A DNA stretch of 64,000 nucleotides, taken from NCBI RefSeq assembly GCF_022919215.1, contig NZ_CP095046.1:4950501-5014500 (forward strand). Direction: 5' to 3'. A model generated the notes under the pieces. That model worked only from the letters and a program-made list of their open reading frames with translations. It was not told the DNA's origin and ran no database searches. Below, in pieces: positions 1 through 9,560 of this stretch. This DNA is from Hymenobacter cellulosilyticus. GTDB taxonomy: Bacteria > Bacteroidota > Bacteroidia > Cytophagales > Hymenobacteraceae. Made by a program: the position numbers and the translations under genes. Each line of letters opens with the position of its first letter. Within the stretch, counting starts at the first letter, position 1.

Positions 1-146
1 GCAGCAGGCCTCGTCCCTTAGTCAGCAACAAAACTGGATTTACTTTTCGGCTCTTGTTCGATTCCGTACTTTGCGCACTTATTCACTTGCTAAGGTTTGT
101 TCGGCTGCTATTCAGGTCGGTTTTATTCTAGCTTTTTTTACTTCCG

Positions 147-1292
147 TTGAAGCACTTCTATACTACGGCCCTGCTCCTGGGTCTGGCAGTGGCTACCCAG
201 GCTCAGGGGCTGCCCGGCTACGTTCTTACCCTTAGCGGCGACTCGCTGCGTGGTACCCTCATCGAAACCGACCACCGGCAGATTGCCTTATACCGCCCTA
301 CCGACTCTCTGCCCACTACGTTTCGGGCCGCCCAGGTGCGGGGCTACAGAGTGGGGCAACGCCCGGCGCTCCTGAGCCGCGTGGTGCGGCTGGCCAGCGG
401 CGCCGACTCGGTGCGCTTTACATTTCCCCTTCGCACCGGCACCGTTGGCCTGTATTCGTCCTCGGGCAATGACCTGCTGCTGCGCCCTGCCGCCCAGGAC
501 ACGCTTTTTGAGCTGACACCCCAGAACTGGCACCTGTTGTTTCACCGCTACCTGTCCAGGTGCGCCGGCTTGCAGCAAACCTCCGACCAGGAGCTAAGCA
601 AGCCCTTTTACCAGGCCGAAATACAGCGGCAGATTGAAGTCTATAACCAGTGTGCTTCTTCGTCGCAACCTGAGCGGGCGGTGAAAGGGCCGGCCTACGG
701 ATGGCTCACCTATTACGGCCTCGTGGGCGGCCCTACCCTAACGGTACTTCACTTCAGTTCCAGGAGTATGCAACCCGACCGCTCCATTCCGGATGTGGGC
801 TACATGCTGGGGGTGGAAGCAGTGAAAGTGAGCCCCGGCGGAACGCAAGTCAGCGGGCAGCTGAGCTTAAGCCAGTCGGTGTCGCACACTGGCCCCTACA
901 TCACCTACCCCCAGCCCGTCCTTACTACCGAAGCAATTGACTACCGCTTCCGCCGCTTGACGCCTATTCTTACGGTAGGCCGCCGGTTTCTCCAAACTCA
1001 TTCCGTGAGTCCATTCGTAGCGCTGGGCATTGCCACCAGTGTGCTCTTCGACCAAGAATCCCTGGTGACTACCCAAGTAGCGTCCAAGGCAGCAGTAACG
1101 GAGAAGTTCGTTGGGGAGTCTACCATTGACCCGTTTGTGGATGTTACGGCGGGCATCTGGGTTAAGTCATTTAGCACCACGGCTTGGCGCCTGTCGGCTC
1201 AATACCATTGGCGGTACGTGCATAGCACAATTGCGGTGCCCTATATCAGCATTTTGACTTTACAAGCTGGTTTTTTCTTCGGGTCCAGGTAA
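147..1292 (+). CDS. Secreted hypothetical protein, possible outer-membrane barrel
   Basis: I do not recognise a named family. The product is 381 residues and begins with a clear signal peptide (basic MKH, then a Leu/Ala-rich core ending in TQAQG). The only start in this frame that keeps the signal peptide is TTG; no in-frame ATG lies just upstream. The first third resembles the short beta-rich N-terminal segment seen in many Bacteroidota envelope proteins. The last 170 residues alternate polar and hydrophobic positions and end in an aromatic strand (LQAGFFFGSR), as expected for an outer-membrane beta-barrel. The barrel is inference. It converges on the kinase gene to its right. Confidence 0.6.
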   Translation: MKHFYTTALLLGLAVATQAQGLPGYVLTLSGDSLRGTLIETDHRQIALYRPTDSLPTTFRAAQVRGYRVGQRPALLSRVVRLASGADSVRFTFPLRTGTVGLYSSSGNDLLLRPAAQDTLFELTPQNWHLLFHRYLSRCAGLQQTSDQELSKPFYQAEIQRQIEVYNQCASSSQPERAVKGPAYGWLTYYGLVGGPTLTVLHFSSRSMQPDRSIPDVGYMLGVEAVKVSPGGTQVSGQLSLSQSVSHTGPYITYPQPVLTTEAIDYRFRRLTPILTVGRRFLQTHSVSPFVALGIATSVLFDQESLVTTQVASKAAVTEKFVGESTIDPFVDVTAGIWVKSFSTTAWRLSAQYHWRYVHSTIAVPYISILTLQAGFFFGSR

Positions 1293-1337
1293 TACACTCC
1301 GGCTTTAGGTGGGGCAGGCCAGCAGAGTAGTCCTTGA

Positions 1338-3019
1338 TTAATCCTTACGCCTTTTGGTGCCCAGAATCAGCAGGATCAGGAATAGAAAGCCGGTAATTCC
1401 CAGGCTCCACCAGGTAATGACCGGGATGCCGTGCAAGTAGCGCATCTCGGGCGAGTAGCGCCCCAGCAAACTCAGGCCCGAGAACAGCAGAAACGCTACG
1501 GCAATAAGGGCAATGATGGTGCGCGACACGAGCTGGTCGGCCGTGCGCATCAGAGCCTGGTAGCCGCTGAGCTCCACTTTCAGGCGTAAGTCTCCGCGCG
1601 AAATCTTGCGCATAATCTGCCGCACATCGGCCGGCAGGGTCTGAATCAGGGCCAGCAGCTGGGTGCCGGTGTACTGGGCCTCGCTCAGGATGTTTTCGGT
1701 GGAGTACTGCTCGGCAATAATCCGGGCGCCGTAGGGCCGCACAAACTCGAACGTGTTGAAGCGCGGGTGCAGCACCTTGCCAATGCCTTCGAGTATTACC
1801 AGGGCCCGCAGAATCAGGAATACGGCCCGGGCACCTGCAGCTTGTAGTCGTAGATGATAACCTGGAGCCGGTCGGCCAGGTCGCTCATGCTCATTTCCTT
1901 CACGTCGAGCATGGTGAAGTCCTCAATCAAATCGTTGAGGTCGGCCTCGAACGTGCGCATGTCGGGAATATCGGCCGTAAGAGCCAGGCGGCGGAAGTTC
2001 AGGGCCATGCTGCGCGCATCCTGCCGGGCCATGCCGATAAAGACCCCGGCAAACGCGTACTTCTGCTGCTTGCTCAGCTTGCCCACCATGCCGAAGTCGA
2101 TAAGCACGATGGTGCCGTCGGGCCGCACCAGCACGTTGCCCGGGTGCGGATCGGCGTGGAAGATACCGAACTCGAAAATCTGAGTCAGGTAGATGTCCAT
2201 GCCCGTTTCGGCTACCTTCTCCGGGCTCAGGCCCCACTCCAGTAGCTGGGCCTTGTCGGTAATCTTGCAGCCCGACACGAACTCGATGACCAAGATTTTG
2301 GCCGTGGAAAGCTCCCGGTAGGGCTTCGGGATATAAAACGTTTCGTAGGCCTCGTAGAGCTTGCGAAACTGCTCCATGCTGCGGGCCTCGGAGGTGTAGT
2401 CCAGCTCCTTCATCATGCTCCGCTCGAAGGCATCCACGATGTCCTGGGGGTTGCTCAGGCCATGGTTGCGCAGAAAGCCGGCCGTCAGGCGCACCAGCTC
2501 GTGCAGCAGGCTCAGGTCGGTGCGCACTTTCTCCTGCACGTCGGGCCGCTGCACTTTCACCACTACGTCTTCGCCCGTGAGCAGCTTGGCCCGGTGCACC
2601 TGTCCAATGCTGGCCGAGCCCAGGGGCTTTTCGTCGAATTCGCTGAAGACCTCCGTAATCGGCTGGCCCAGCTCCCGCTCGATAATCTCCCGGGCCACGC
2701 GCACGTCGAAGGGCGGCACGTCGCTCTGCAGCTTCTGAAACTCGTCAATCAGGGCCTCGGGCAGCAGGTCGGGCCGGTTGCTCATGGCCTGGGCCAGCTT
2801 GATAAACGTGGGCCCCAGTTCCTCAATCACCATCCGGACCCGCTCCCAACGGCTGGTTTCAAACACGGGCCGCTCGGCGTGCTGCCAGGAAAGGCGGCGC
2901 TTTTGGGTAATAAGGCGGCGCAGGGCCGTGGAAGTCACCACATCCTCAAACCCGTAGCGCACCAGTACCTCGACTACCTGCCGGATGCGGCCCAGATTGG
3001 AAATCGTGTTTTTGAACAT
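1338..3019 (-). CDS. UbiB/AarF-type ABC1 atypical kinase (frameshifted)
   Basis: Atypical ABC1 kinase/ATPase, in other bacteria linked to quinone synthesis and membrane lipid homeostasis. From the N-terminus: KLAQ at about residue 74 in the place of the family KxGQ motif, the Ala/Ser loop GSASIGQVH, the VAIK-like lysine in VVVKVQRP, the catalytic FHADPHPGN and the metal-binding LIDFG. Two C-terminal membrane helices follow near the end. The frame breaks at about 1824-1831, where one base is missing in the CCCGGG run; restoring it joins QVP to AVFLILRALVILEGIGKVLHP and gives about 560 residues, normal for the family. Lies downstream of the phasin-like gene on the same strand, behind a terminator. 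Confidence 0.9.
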
Positions 3020-3095
3020 GCGGGCGGGAACAGGGAAAGGACGAGTTTAGGAATGCAAAATAAGCGCTGCACCCGAGCAATACCGGCCTGGGCAC

Positions 3096-3131
3096 AAAAA
3101 AGCCAGCGCCCCGCAAAGGCAGGCGCTGGCT
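3096..3131 (-). terminator. Intrinsic terminator after the phasin-like gene
   Basis: Ten-base GC-rich stem (arms 3101-3110 and 3122-3131) with a run of six A on the plus strand, which reads as a U tract on the minus strand. It sits between the phasin-like gene and the ubiB-type gene, so the two are at least partly uncoupled. Confidence 0.8.
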
Positions 3132-3160
3132 TTCAGGTAATAGGGTGACGAAGGGCGCAA

Positions 3161-3697
3161 CTACGCGGCCGACGTGTCGGTGCCGCCGGCCGGAGCGGCT
3201 GGTGTGTCCTTCTTGGCCCCACCCGACTTGCTGCCCGACGACTTGGCGGCACCTGCTTTAGCAGCACCAGACTTCTGGGCCGTGCCAGCAGCGCTGCTCA
3301 CGTTATCAGCGGCCTTTTTGGTAGCGCCGGCCGCTTTGGTCGTGGTGCTCGAAGCAGGCTTAGCGGCCGTTTTGGCGCCGCCCTTGCTGGCCGCAGCAGC
3401 CGTAGCGCCCGACGATTTGGCCGGTGCTTTCACGCTGCGCTTCAGCTCTTCCACGTCGGCATTAGAAGCGACGCCTACGCTTTTCATCAGCTTGCTGGCA
3501 ATGCTGCTGAACTGCTGCTCGAGCTCCTTGCGCTTGGTTTCGGAGTTCTTCTTCAGGTCGTCCATAATCTTCTTCCCTTCCTCCTCCGACAGCTTGCTTT
3601 CCTTTACCAGCGCGTCGATGGTGGTTTGCACCCGGTCACTGGTCAGCGACACGAAACCAACGCCGGCATTGATGAATTTCTTAAACAAATCTTCCAT
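3161..3697 (-). CDS. Phasin-like protein with Ala/Lys/Ser-rich tail
   Basis: 178 residues in two parts. Residues 1-100 are amphipathic helix, rich in Lys and Glu (ALVKESKLSEEEGKKIMDDL), of the phasin / polyhydroxyalkanoate granule-associated type that binds lipid or polymer surfaces. Residues 100-178 are low-complexity Ala, Lys, Ser and Gly, like the histone H1-type tails of PhaF proteins. No signal peptide, so cytoplasmic. Starts with ATG; own terminator downstream. The next gene on the strand is an ABC1 kinase, a pairing that suggests a membrane or granule role, though that is inference. A general coiled-coil or nucleoid protein is the alternative. Confidence 0.65.
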   Translation of the reverse strand: MEDLFKKFINAGVGFVSLTSDRVQTTIDALVKESKLSEEEGKKIMDDLKKNSETKRKELEQQFSSIASKLMKSVGVASNADVEELKRSVKAPAKSSGATAAAASKGGAKTAAKPASSTTTKAAGATKKAADNVSSAAGTAQKSGAAKAGAAKSSGSKSGGAKKDTPAAPAGGTDTSAA

Positions 3698-3867
3698 GGT
3701 GCTAAACGGTTAAAAAAGGTTGGGGGAATGGAAAAACAACGCTGGAGTAACGTCAGCCCGGAAAAGTAGTATGCAAGCCGACTATTTTTGGTAAACCTAC
3801 AAAAACAACGCTATATAGTTGGCTCTGAGGAGAGAATTTTTGCGGCGGCGTTTTCATAAACGAGCTT

Positions 3868-4911
3868 TTACGGGTTGCCTTCCTGTTTTGGGGTCAGCCA
3901 GCTTCGGAAGCCTAAGCCTAGCTTAAAGCCGGGCCCGGGCCGCAGTTCAGGACCCGGTTTGCGGGCAGAGTGGCGCATCGTTTTCACTACCTGCGCCGCG
4001 GCGGCCTGGGCGGCCCAGATGCCTTTGGTGAAGGCAGCAGCCTGATCGAGGGCGGTGCGGGCTTCGGGCAGAAAGCGCCAGAACAGGTGCCACCAGTGTA
4101 CCAGCCCCGCAAAGGCCTGGAGCGTGACGGGCACTCCCGCGCACCGGGCCTTGGCCGCAAACTGAAGCACGTCGTCGTAGAGGACCTCCGCATCCGAGGT
4201 TTGGAGCAGCAGCGGGGGCAAATCGTGTAAGTCGGCCTGCACCGGCGACACCAACGGCGCGGTTAGCGGCACGTCGGTAGCGTAGAGGCCACCCCAACCC
4301 CGAATGGCCAGGGCTTCGAGCAGCTGCAATTCCTCATCAGCCACGCGCCGGATAGTGCCCGTGGGCAGTTCCAGATCCGTCCAGGGTGAGAGGCCAATGG
4401 CAGCCGCAGGCAGTGGTTCTTTCTGGTCGCGCAGGGCCAGCAGCAGGGCCAGAGCCAGTCCACCCCCGGCCGAGTCGCCGGCCACGATGATGTTTTGGGC
4501 CGGGTAACCCTGCTTTAGCAGCCAGCGGTAAGCCAGCAGGGCGTCGTCGAGGGCGGCGGGAAAGGGAAAGTCGGGTGCTTTGCGGTAGTTGATGGTCAAG
4601 GCATGCATTTCGCAGCGCTGGGCCAAGGCACCTACCACGCCCCGGTGCGTGTTGAGGGAGCCCAGCACGTAGCCGCCGCCGTGCAGGTACAGCAACACAC
4701 GGCGCGGATCGGCCTTTTCGGGCTTGATCCACTCAGCGTCCATGCCTTCCAGGGAAAAGCAGTCGAAGTGGACGCCCCAGGGCAGGAACTGGAACAGGCT
4801 GCCGATTTCCAGGCTCAGGCGCATGGCCGCAATGCTGGGCTGGCGCCGGGCCAGCGGCGCAGTGGCCGCCGTCAGGAATTGTTTGAGAAGCAAATGCTGG
4901 GGGGAAGGCAT
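3868..4911 (-). CDS. Alpha/beta hydrolase, hormone-sensitive-lipase family
   Basis: Predicted carboxylesterase. It shows the HSL-family set: oxyanion motif HGGG at residues 77-80, nucleophile elbow GDSAGG with Ser147, acid at D240 (SDAEVLYDD) and catalytic His272 (GLVHWWHLF), all counted from the ATG at 4911. That start gives 347 residues, close to the family length; a longer version from 4974 adds a Pro-rich leader that does not look coded. No signal peptide is seen. The last 45 residues are an unusual Pro/Gly-rich tail. Substrate unknown. Stands alone between the phasin-like gene and the acyltransferase. Confidence 0.85.
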   Translation of the reverse strand: MPSPQHLLLKQFLTAATAPLARRQPSIAAMRLSLEIGSLFQFLPWGVHFDCFSLEGMDAEWIKPEKADPRRVLLYLHGGGYVLGSLNTHRGVVGALAQRCEMHALTINYRKAPDFPFPAALDDALLAYRWLLKQGYPAQNIIVAGDSAGGGLALALLLALRDQKEPLPAAAIGLSPWTDLELPTGTIRRVADEELQLLEALAIRGWGGLYATDVPLTAPLVSPVQADLHDLPPLLLQTSDAEVLYDDVLQFAAKARCAGVPVTLQAFAGLVHWWHLFWRFLPEARTALDQAAAFTKGIWAAQAAAAQVVKTMRHSARKPGPELRPGPGFKLGLGFRSWLTPKQEGNP

Positions 4912-5096
4912 TTGAGGGCGGAAATTAGGATCAGGAAATCGAAAACAGGGCGGCGCTACCACGCAGCCAGGCATGGTATTTTGGAAAGCAGAACGGCCGC
5001 CACGTAGGCAGCATCCAGGTAAGATATTGTCTTTTACTGACTGAGACAGAACAGGTTTCGATATTCGCGCCCGATTTATAGTTTATACCAGCCCGG

Positions 5097-6257
5097 TTAC
5101 ATTTTCTGGCCTAGCTTGTGGCCTTTATACCCGCGAATAGCAATGGGAATCCAGCCCAGAATGGGAATAAAGAAGCTGATGGTAAACGGGTTGCGCCAGA
5201 TCATGCGCAGCCAGGCGCCAGGGCTGGTCAGGTCGAGGCGGATGCCCCGCTTGCCTTTCTCGGTGTATTGCTTCTCGAACTCAGTGAACAGCGCCGGCCA
5301 GGCAAAGGGCAGAAAAAACGGGAAGGAGCGCCAGTTTTCGCGGATACGCTGCCAGATTTCGCCCCAGCGGTAGGGCCGCTGCCCGTAGCGCAGCACGGCC
5401 GCGTCCATCTCGGCCTGCATCCGGGCCCGCACCTGGCTGGAAAGGTCCTCGTATTCGTCGCGGCTGATTTCGTCGTGGGCTTTGCCGGTCAACTCGTAAG
5501 GCTTGATGCGGGAGCCCAGCACGAAGGTGAGCTTGGCCGGAAACGCCATGTAGAAAAACCAGGGCTGCAGCAACACCATGAAGATAATGGGCCCGACGGG
5601 AATAAAGGGAATGCCGATTTTCTTGCTCAGGTTATTGAGCCAGTCCCAGCTGTAAGCATAAGGGTTGAGGTACTCGCCGTTGATGGTGTAGAACGGGATT
5701 ATGTCGGTGCGGTGCTGAATACCCAGCCGGATCATGCTAGTGGCCAGGCGCTGCAGTTGGTATTTGCGGTTAAACCCTTTGCCGATGCCGGGCACGCCCT
5801 CCGGGTACAGCATCAGGTTGTGCTCCCGGTAGTACATCATCGTCTCGAAGTTCAGGGTAGTAGCGTCCACGCAGCCGCAGCGCTTCCAGAAGTTGCGCAC
5901 CAGAAACGGGTTCATCAGGGCCGACTGCGACAACATGGGCGCCGACAGCGGCCGGGGCAGGTCGCTCAGATTGGGCAGCTTGCGCCACAAGTGCGAAAGA
6001 GCCACCATGGCATCCCAGGGAAAGGCCATGCCCGAGTGGTTGGAAGCAAAAATCAGGGGCTTGTCGGGGTTGTTGCGCTGGGGGTAGTTCTCGAAGCCGA
6101 CCAGCTCGGAGCGAAACCAAACCCGGTCGAGCAGCTGCAAGATGTTCTTATCGAGCTCCCAGACAAACTCCTCGTCGAAATAATCAGAGTAAATGTGCTG
6201 ATTGGCCCGGATTTCAGGCGGCGGGGTCGGCAGCGCGGGCGAAGGGGCCGTGGGCAT
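5097..6257 (-). CDS. Lysophospholipid acyltransferase (PlsC-like)
   Basis: 386 residues, transfers an acyl chain to a glycerophosphate or related lipid at the inner membrane. The acyltransferase domain lies at about residues 70-260: FASNHSGMAFPWDA carries the NH...D catalytic motif with a wider than usual spacing, and LYPEGVPGIGKGF supplies the Glu-Gly substrate-binding motif. A hydrophobic segment around residue 230 (FMVLLQPWFFYMAF) and another near the C-terminus are membrane-associated. This long form is typical of Bacteroidota. The exact acceptor lipid cannot be told from sequence. Single gene. Confidence 0.8.
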   Translation of the reverse strand: MPTAPSPALPTPPPEIRANQHIYSDYFDEEFVWELDKNILQLLDRVWFRSELVGFENYPQRNNPDKPLIFASNHSGMAFPWDAMVALSHLWRKLPNLSDLPRPLSAPMLSQSALMNPFLVRNFWKRCGCVDATTLNFETMMYYREHNLMLYPEGVPGIGKGFNRKYQLQRLATSMIRLGIQHRTDIIPFYTINGEYLNPYAYSWDWLNNLSKKIGIPFIPVGPIIFMVLLQPWFFYMAFPAKLTFVLGSRIKPYELTGKAHDEISRDEYEDLSSQVRARMQAEMDAAVLRYGQRPYRWGEIWQRIRENWRSFPFFLPFAWPALFTEFEKQYTEKGKRGIRLDLTSPGAWLRMIWRNPFTISFFIPILGWIPIAIRGYKGHKLGQKM

Positions 6258-6400
6258 CAGGCAAAAACGGGCGAGAAGATGGGTGGCGAAGGAAAGGTCG
6301 GGCTTCTAAGGTAGAGAAATATACGGTTGGGGCCCCGGAACAGGCGTTACACCCAACATTTTACACCAACCTACTTCCACTACTGCTGGCCGCTGACGGG

Positions 6401-7690
6401 CTAAATTTCGCGCTTCAACTGTACCTGAGCGGTCGTCAGCTCGCCGTTGGGTCGCTGCACGATCAGCAGGATTTTGCGGCCGTCGGTCGAGTGCAGCAGG
6501 CGACTGAGCTGGGTCAGGGAAAAAGCGCTGGCCGGCAGCAAGTTGATCGACAGAATCTCATCATCAACTTTCAGCCCCGCTTTGGCCGCGGGCGAGTCTG
6601 GCACCACCCGGGTTATCACGTAGCGGCGAAAATTGGGGCCGGCCGCCACCAGATCCATGCCGCACATATCGTGCTCGAAGGGCTCATGGTAGAGCATATT
6701 CGGCCGCAGCAGCATGTAGTTATGGGTGTAGTCGATGATGATATCGAAGCGTTTGAGCAGCTCAAAGCCGACGTTGCCGTTGCGGGGCACGTCGGCGCGC
6801 ATGGCCACATCCGTCGAGTCGGGAAAGGACGTGAGCAGGGAGTTGAGCTGATAGCGCCCGAGCTTCATGCCCGACACGCGGCCCAGATAGCCATTGATAA
6901 AGCCGTTGAGGCCCCTGCCCAACTGGGAGCGGAGCCGCTTGGGCGGCAGGCTCAATAAGTTGCTGGAAGTCGTTTCGAGCGACAACGCGTGGCCCGCGCC
7001 GGTGTCCAGCACCAGCTTCAGCGGCAGGTGCAGCGAGTCGGTTACCTGTACTTCGGCGGTGAGGTAGGGCTTGTTGCCTTCAATATCCAGCGGCACGGAC
7101 GTCCAGCGGCGGCCACGGGGCTTGCGGAACTGGGCCGGGTCGTGCAGCACCAGGAGGGTTTCGGAGGGCCGCACTTCTACCACAAAGCTGCGAAACACGT
7201 CGGCGCCCAGAATACCGTGAATGGGCATGCCTACGTAGCCCGACAGGTTGAGAATGTCTTCCGACAAAATCAGAAACAGCATAGACTTGGCCTCCACCCC
7301 CGGCAGCTCCACGCGCACGTTGTTGGTTTCGGAGGCTTCCAGCGGGGCCTCATTGCCGGCACCTGCCACCCGAAAGCTACGCCCGATACGCAGTTTCAGG
7401 GCCGAGCGCAGGCTGGGGTCGGTAATCAGGGAAGTGCCCACGCCGGTGTCCAGCAAAAAGTTAAACGGTCCCTGCCCATTGAGGCGGGCGTTGATGACCA
7501 TCAGGTTCCGCTCCATTTCAAAGCGAAATTTCACTTTGGTAGCCTTGGGCTTCACGAAACGAAACGGCACCGTACCCTGGGCGGCAACGGACCCAGCCAG
7601 CAGCCCGAAAGCCAGTAGCAAAAGTAAAAGTCGCCAGGGCAGCCCGAGTAGGCTACTGCAACTCGACTTATGTAGGCGGAAGCGGGACAT
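6401..7690 (-). CDS. Retropepsin-like aspartyl protease with PDZ domain
   Basis: 429 residues from the ATG at 7690. A signal peptide (Leu-rich core ending SVAAQG) is followed by two aspartyl-protease half-domains, each with its own motif: LLDTGVGTSLI in the first half and LVLDTGAGHALSL in the second. A PDZ domain closes the protein (VPDSPAAKAGLKVDDEILSI). The pattern matches secreted aspartyl-protease family proteins with PDZ domains that are common in Bacteroidota. The two DTG motifs in one chain should allow an intramolecular pepsin-like active site. Substrate unknown. It is followed on the plus-coordinate side by menC, same strand, 65 bases away. Confidence 0.85.
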   Translation of the reverse strand: MSRFRLHKSSCSSLLGLPWRLLLLLLAFGLLAGSVAAQGTVPFRFVKPKATKVKFRFEMERNLMVINARLNGQGPFNFLLDTGVGTSLITDPSLRSALKLRIGRSFRVAGAGNEAPLEASETNNVRVELPGVEAKSMLFLILSEDILNLSGYVGMPIHGILGADVFRSFVVEVRPSETLLVLHDPAQFRKPRGRRWTSVPLDIEGNKPYLTAEVQVTDSLHLPLKLVLDTGAGHALSLETTSSNLLSLPPKRLRSQLGRGLNGFINGYLGRVSGMKLGRYQLNSLLTSFPDSTDVAMRADVPRNGNVGFELLKRFDIIIDYTHNYMLLRPNMLYHEPFEHDMCGMDLVAAGPNFRRYVITRVVPDSPAAKAGLKVDDEILSINLLPASAFSLTQLSRLLHSTDGRKILLIVQRPNGELTTAQVQLKREI

Positions 7691-7755
7691 GGTGGGAACG
7701 TGGGGGCTTGGTAAGATAGCAAATTTTTCGCCCACCCGTATGCCCACCGGTATGG

Positions 7756-8825
7756 TTATTCCAAGCTGCCCCAGAAGCCGCCGGGTTCGTAGTACAGGTG
7801 GCCGCGCTGAATGGTCAGGGGCGCGGCTATATTGTTGGTATACAGCTGGCCGGTACCGAGGCCCTGGGGAAATTCGGGCGGGGCAAACCGGGCGGCAAAC
7901 TGGCTGATGGCGTTCAGTCCCACATTGGATTCCAGAGCCGAAGTAAGCCACCAGGCAATGCCGCGGGCCTGGGCCAGATCTATCCAGTGGCGGGAAGCGG
8001 CCAGGCCACCCAGCAGCGTGGGCTTGAGAATGATATAAGCGGGCCGGATATGGTCGAGCAGCGCTTCCTGTTGCCCAGCATCCATCACGCCAATGAGCTC
8101 CTCGTCCAGGGCCACCGGAATAGGTGAGGCCCGACATACGGCGGCCATGGCGTCCCATTGGCCCGCCCGGATAGGTTGTTCGATGGAGTGCAGTTCAAAC
8201 CGGGCCAGCTGCTCGAGCTTGCCCAGGGCCTCATCTGGCCCGAAAGCCCCGTTGGCGTCTACGCGCAGGGTGAGCTGACTGGCCGGGGCCACGGCCCGGA
8301 TTTCGGCCAGCAGCCGCAACTCGGTAGCAAAGTCGATGCCCCGATTTTGAGCTTGAGGCAGGAGTAGCCGTCGGCCAGCTTTTTTTGAATTTGCTCCCGC
8401 ATAAAGGCCGCGTCGCCCATCCAGACCAGTCCATTGATGGGAATACCGGCTTGCCCCTGGCTGAAAGCCGTGTCGTAGAGCTGCCGATGCCCGCCCTGCT
8501 GCCAGTCGAGCACGGCGGTTTCCAGAGCAAAGCGCAGAGCCGGCAACTCGGGCCCCACCATCTGCAGCGCTGCCTCAGGACTGATTTCGGCTAAGTGCTG
8601 CGCGTTGAACATCCGGCAAAACTCAGCTATTTGGGCTTCGGTTTCGGGGCCGTAGTCGGGGCTGAGGCCGGCCAACGGGGCGGCTTCGCCCACACCCACG
8701 CGGCCGGGCTGGGCCGAGTCGGTAAGGCGCAGGTAGTAGGCGTGGTGCTCGGTCAGGGCGCCGCGGGAAGTGCGGGCGGGAAAGTTGAAACGCAGCACGC
8801 GCCGGGAGTAGGAAAGCTGGAGCAT
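7756..8825 (-). CDS. menC: o-Succinylbenzoate synthase (frameshifted)
   Basis: Enolase-superfamily enzyme that dehydrates SHCHC to o-succinylbenzoate in menaquinone synthesis. Visible marks: the KxK catalytic pair in CLKLKIG, metal ligands in VDANGAF, IEQPI and LDEELIG, and the late lysine region YIILKPTLLGG. The frame is lost at 8339-8342, where a C run on the plus strand is one base short; adding it joins LKLKIGG to IDFATELRLLAEI. The repaired product is about 356 residues, normal for MenC. Other enolase-superfamily members such as dipeptide epimerase are less likely because the N-terminal part (VGVGEAAPLAGLS) fits MenC. Confidence 0.85.
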
Positions 8826-8910
8826 AAAAGCAAACGGAGGCTAATAACGGGGAAGAAACAGCAAACTCCCCGCTTTTGCTTGGGCCCAACTCAAATTGCT
8901 GGAAAAAGAA

Positions 8911-8939
8911 CAAGCCCCCGTGTAGAACACGGGGGCTTG
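8911..8939 (-). terminator. Hairpin terminator after the KGG gene
   Basis: Perfect 12-base arms (CAAGCCCCCGTG / CACGGGGGCTTG). On the minus strand the stem is followed by TTCTTTTT, so it most likely ends transcription of the KGG protein gene before menC. Confidence 0.7.
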
Positions 8940-8958
8940 TCGGCTTAAAGACGACGGA

Positions 8959-9264
8959 TTAAAGTCGTCGATACTTCAGAAGGAAACTATCGGGTGGCAC
9001 CGCCCTGGTTGCTCCGTCCGCGACTAGCTTGGCCCCCTTACGGCCAGCTTCACGGGCTTCCTCTGAAGTAAAACGGTGGCCGCGGCCACTTTCATGCGAG
9101 GCTTTACCGCCCTCGCTGGCGATGCGGCGCTGTTCGGCCGGATCCATGGCGGCAAAGCCACGAAGGCTCTTGCCGGCTGGTGTAGTTTTGCTAGTGGTGC
9201 TGCGGGCAGCTTGACGGCCGCCTTGCTGCGACGAGTTGCCGCGGGCTGAGTTGTTCGTATTCAT
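8959..9264 (-). CDS. KGG-motif stress-induced protein
   Basis: 101 residues from the ATG at 9264. The N-terminal 40 residues are Ser/Thr/Gln/Asn-rich and probably disordered. The second half carries the short hydrophilic KGG-type repeats of the GsiB / plant LEA-like family: RRIASEGGKASHESGRGHRF and AREAGRKGAKL. Such proteins accumulate under salt, desiccation or glucose stress. No signal peptide. A longer reading from 9327 lacks composition support. Own terminator downstream. Confidence 0.8.
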   Translation of the reverse strand: MNTNNSARGNSSQQGGRQAARSTTSKTTPAGKSLRGFAAMDPAEQRRIASEGGKASHESGRGHRFTSEEAREAGRKGAKLVADGATRAVPPDSFLLKYRRL

Positions 9265-9560
9265 AGCTTTGTAGGGTTTGGAAGAACGGATGAGTGACTT
9301 GCCCCTTCTAACGGGGGACTGTAACAAGGATAGTCATCTTGCCCCAAATACCACCTCTAAACGCCAAAATACCAACTACTACCGATGAGCTCTGCGTACT
9401 TACTAGTTAAGCTTCGCGATAAGTACCCACTTGAGCTTATAACTGAACTACTTACCTGGCTTTAGCCTAAGCCAGCAACGTATAAGTCCCAAGCTTAGTT
9501 GGGTTTAGCCAAAACCCATTTCCTGGTTTCCGGTTACCTTTCCGCCCTCAGTTCTCCCGT
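9265..9560. other. Divergent intergenic region, no gene seen
   Basis: This 296-base gap separates the leftward KGG gene from the rightward egtB cluster and must hold both promoters. It is clearly AT-richer than its flanks. A small imperfect palindrome (CCTGGCTTTAGCCTAAGCCAG, around 9457-9477) and a few short inverted repeats occur, but no convincing -7/-33 pair, RNA gene or coding frame stands out. Confidence 0.5.

Noticed and set aside
5118..6314. Long plus-strand open frame opposite the acyltransferase
   Set aside because: It is an antisense shadow of a high-GC gene; composition (Gly/His/Val/Gln rich) and lack of motifs show it is not coding.
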